From Nematopogon swammerdamellus (lineage: Eukaryota; Arthropoda; Insecta; Lepidoptera; Adelidae), in contig OX336338.1 in assembly GCA_946902875.1 (NCBI GenBank), forward strand, positions 10,097,971 through 10,161,970: a stretch of DNA of 64,000 bases, given 5' to 3'; not shown here. More model-generated notes on the stretch are below. The model was given only the letters and a program-made list of their open reading frames with translations, searched no databases and was not told where the DNA came from. The first letter of the stretch is position 1.

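Overview
The window is animal nuclear DNA and most likely comes from a moth or butterfly. It holds large intron-bearing genes, AT-rich introns packed with interspersed repeats, mariner and hAT DNA transposons, Jockey/CR1- and RTE-like LINE fragments, and several repeat families I recognise as typical of Lepidoptera (the 'gccaagtgcgagt...ggttccgta' family, the 'cagtggggtaggcagaga' 3' ends, tRNA- and 5S-headed SINEs). There is no bacterial gene organisation, no CRISPR array, and no genuine tRNA or rRNA gene. Species cannot be fixed from the sequence alone.

Two host genes are supported, arranged head to head. On the minus strand, positions 3308-3392 are the first coding exon of a DIP2 (disco-interacting protein 2) gene whose remaining exons lie to the left of the window. 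On the plus strand, from 7435 to beyond the right edge, lies the 5' part of the myosin phosphatase targeting subunit gene (Mbs in Drosophila, MYPT1/PPP1R12A in vertebrates). I resolve nine coding exons (7435-7674, 44159-44289, 46534-46652, 54240-54388, 55177-55332, 60199-60400, 61509-61706, 63099-63183, 63854 to past 64000). Their splice phases agree, and together they encode about 475 residues: the MyPhoNE and RVxF-type PP1-docking motifs, the whole ankyrin domain, and the start of the disordered middle region. Intron 1 is 36.5 kb and makes up more than half of the window.

Layout: 1-3307 DIP2 intron 1 with repeat fragments; 3308-3660 DIP2 exon 1 and GC-rich promoter; 3661-7080 intergenic repeats including a reverse-strand SINE and a perfect hairpin; 7081-7674 Mbs leader and exon 1; 7675-44158 intron 1, holding a decayed mariner (12916-14173), a roughly 310-bp tandem array interrupted by a deleted mariner (17697-18620), a 4.5-kb hAT-ended element with giant inverted arms (20054-24565), SINEs, LINE fragments, a 42-bp minisatellite and several fold-back elements; 44159-46652 exons 2-3 with a twin of the deleted mariner between them (45510-46437); 46653-54239 intron 3, mostly a 5.8-kb LTR retrotransposon derivative in reverse orientation (48133-53972); 54240-64000 exons 4-9 with SINE, LINE and MITE insertions in the introns.

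The most unusual structures are the hAT-ended fold-back element with a perfect 8-bp target duplication, the two almost identical internally deleted mariners (one with its empty site visible in neighbouring repeat units), the SINE families that share one body but carry different promoter heads (tRNA-like or 5S-rRNA-like), and repeats lying against Mbs 3' splice sites (CAA-tailed repeat at exon 5, TG-rich tract at exon 9). All calls come from reading the sequence. No database search was possible.
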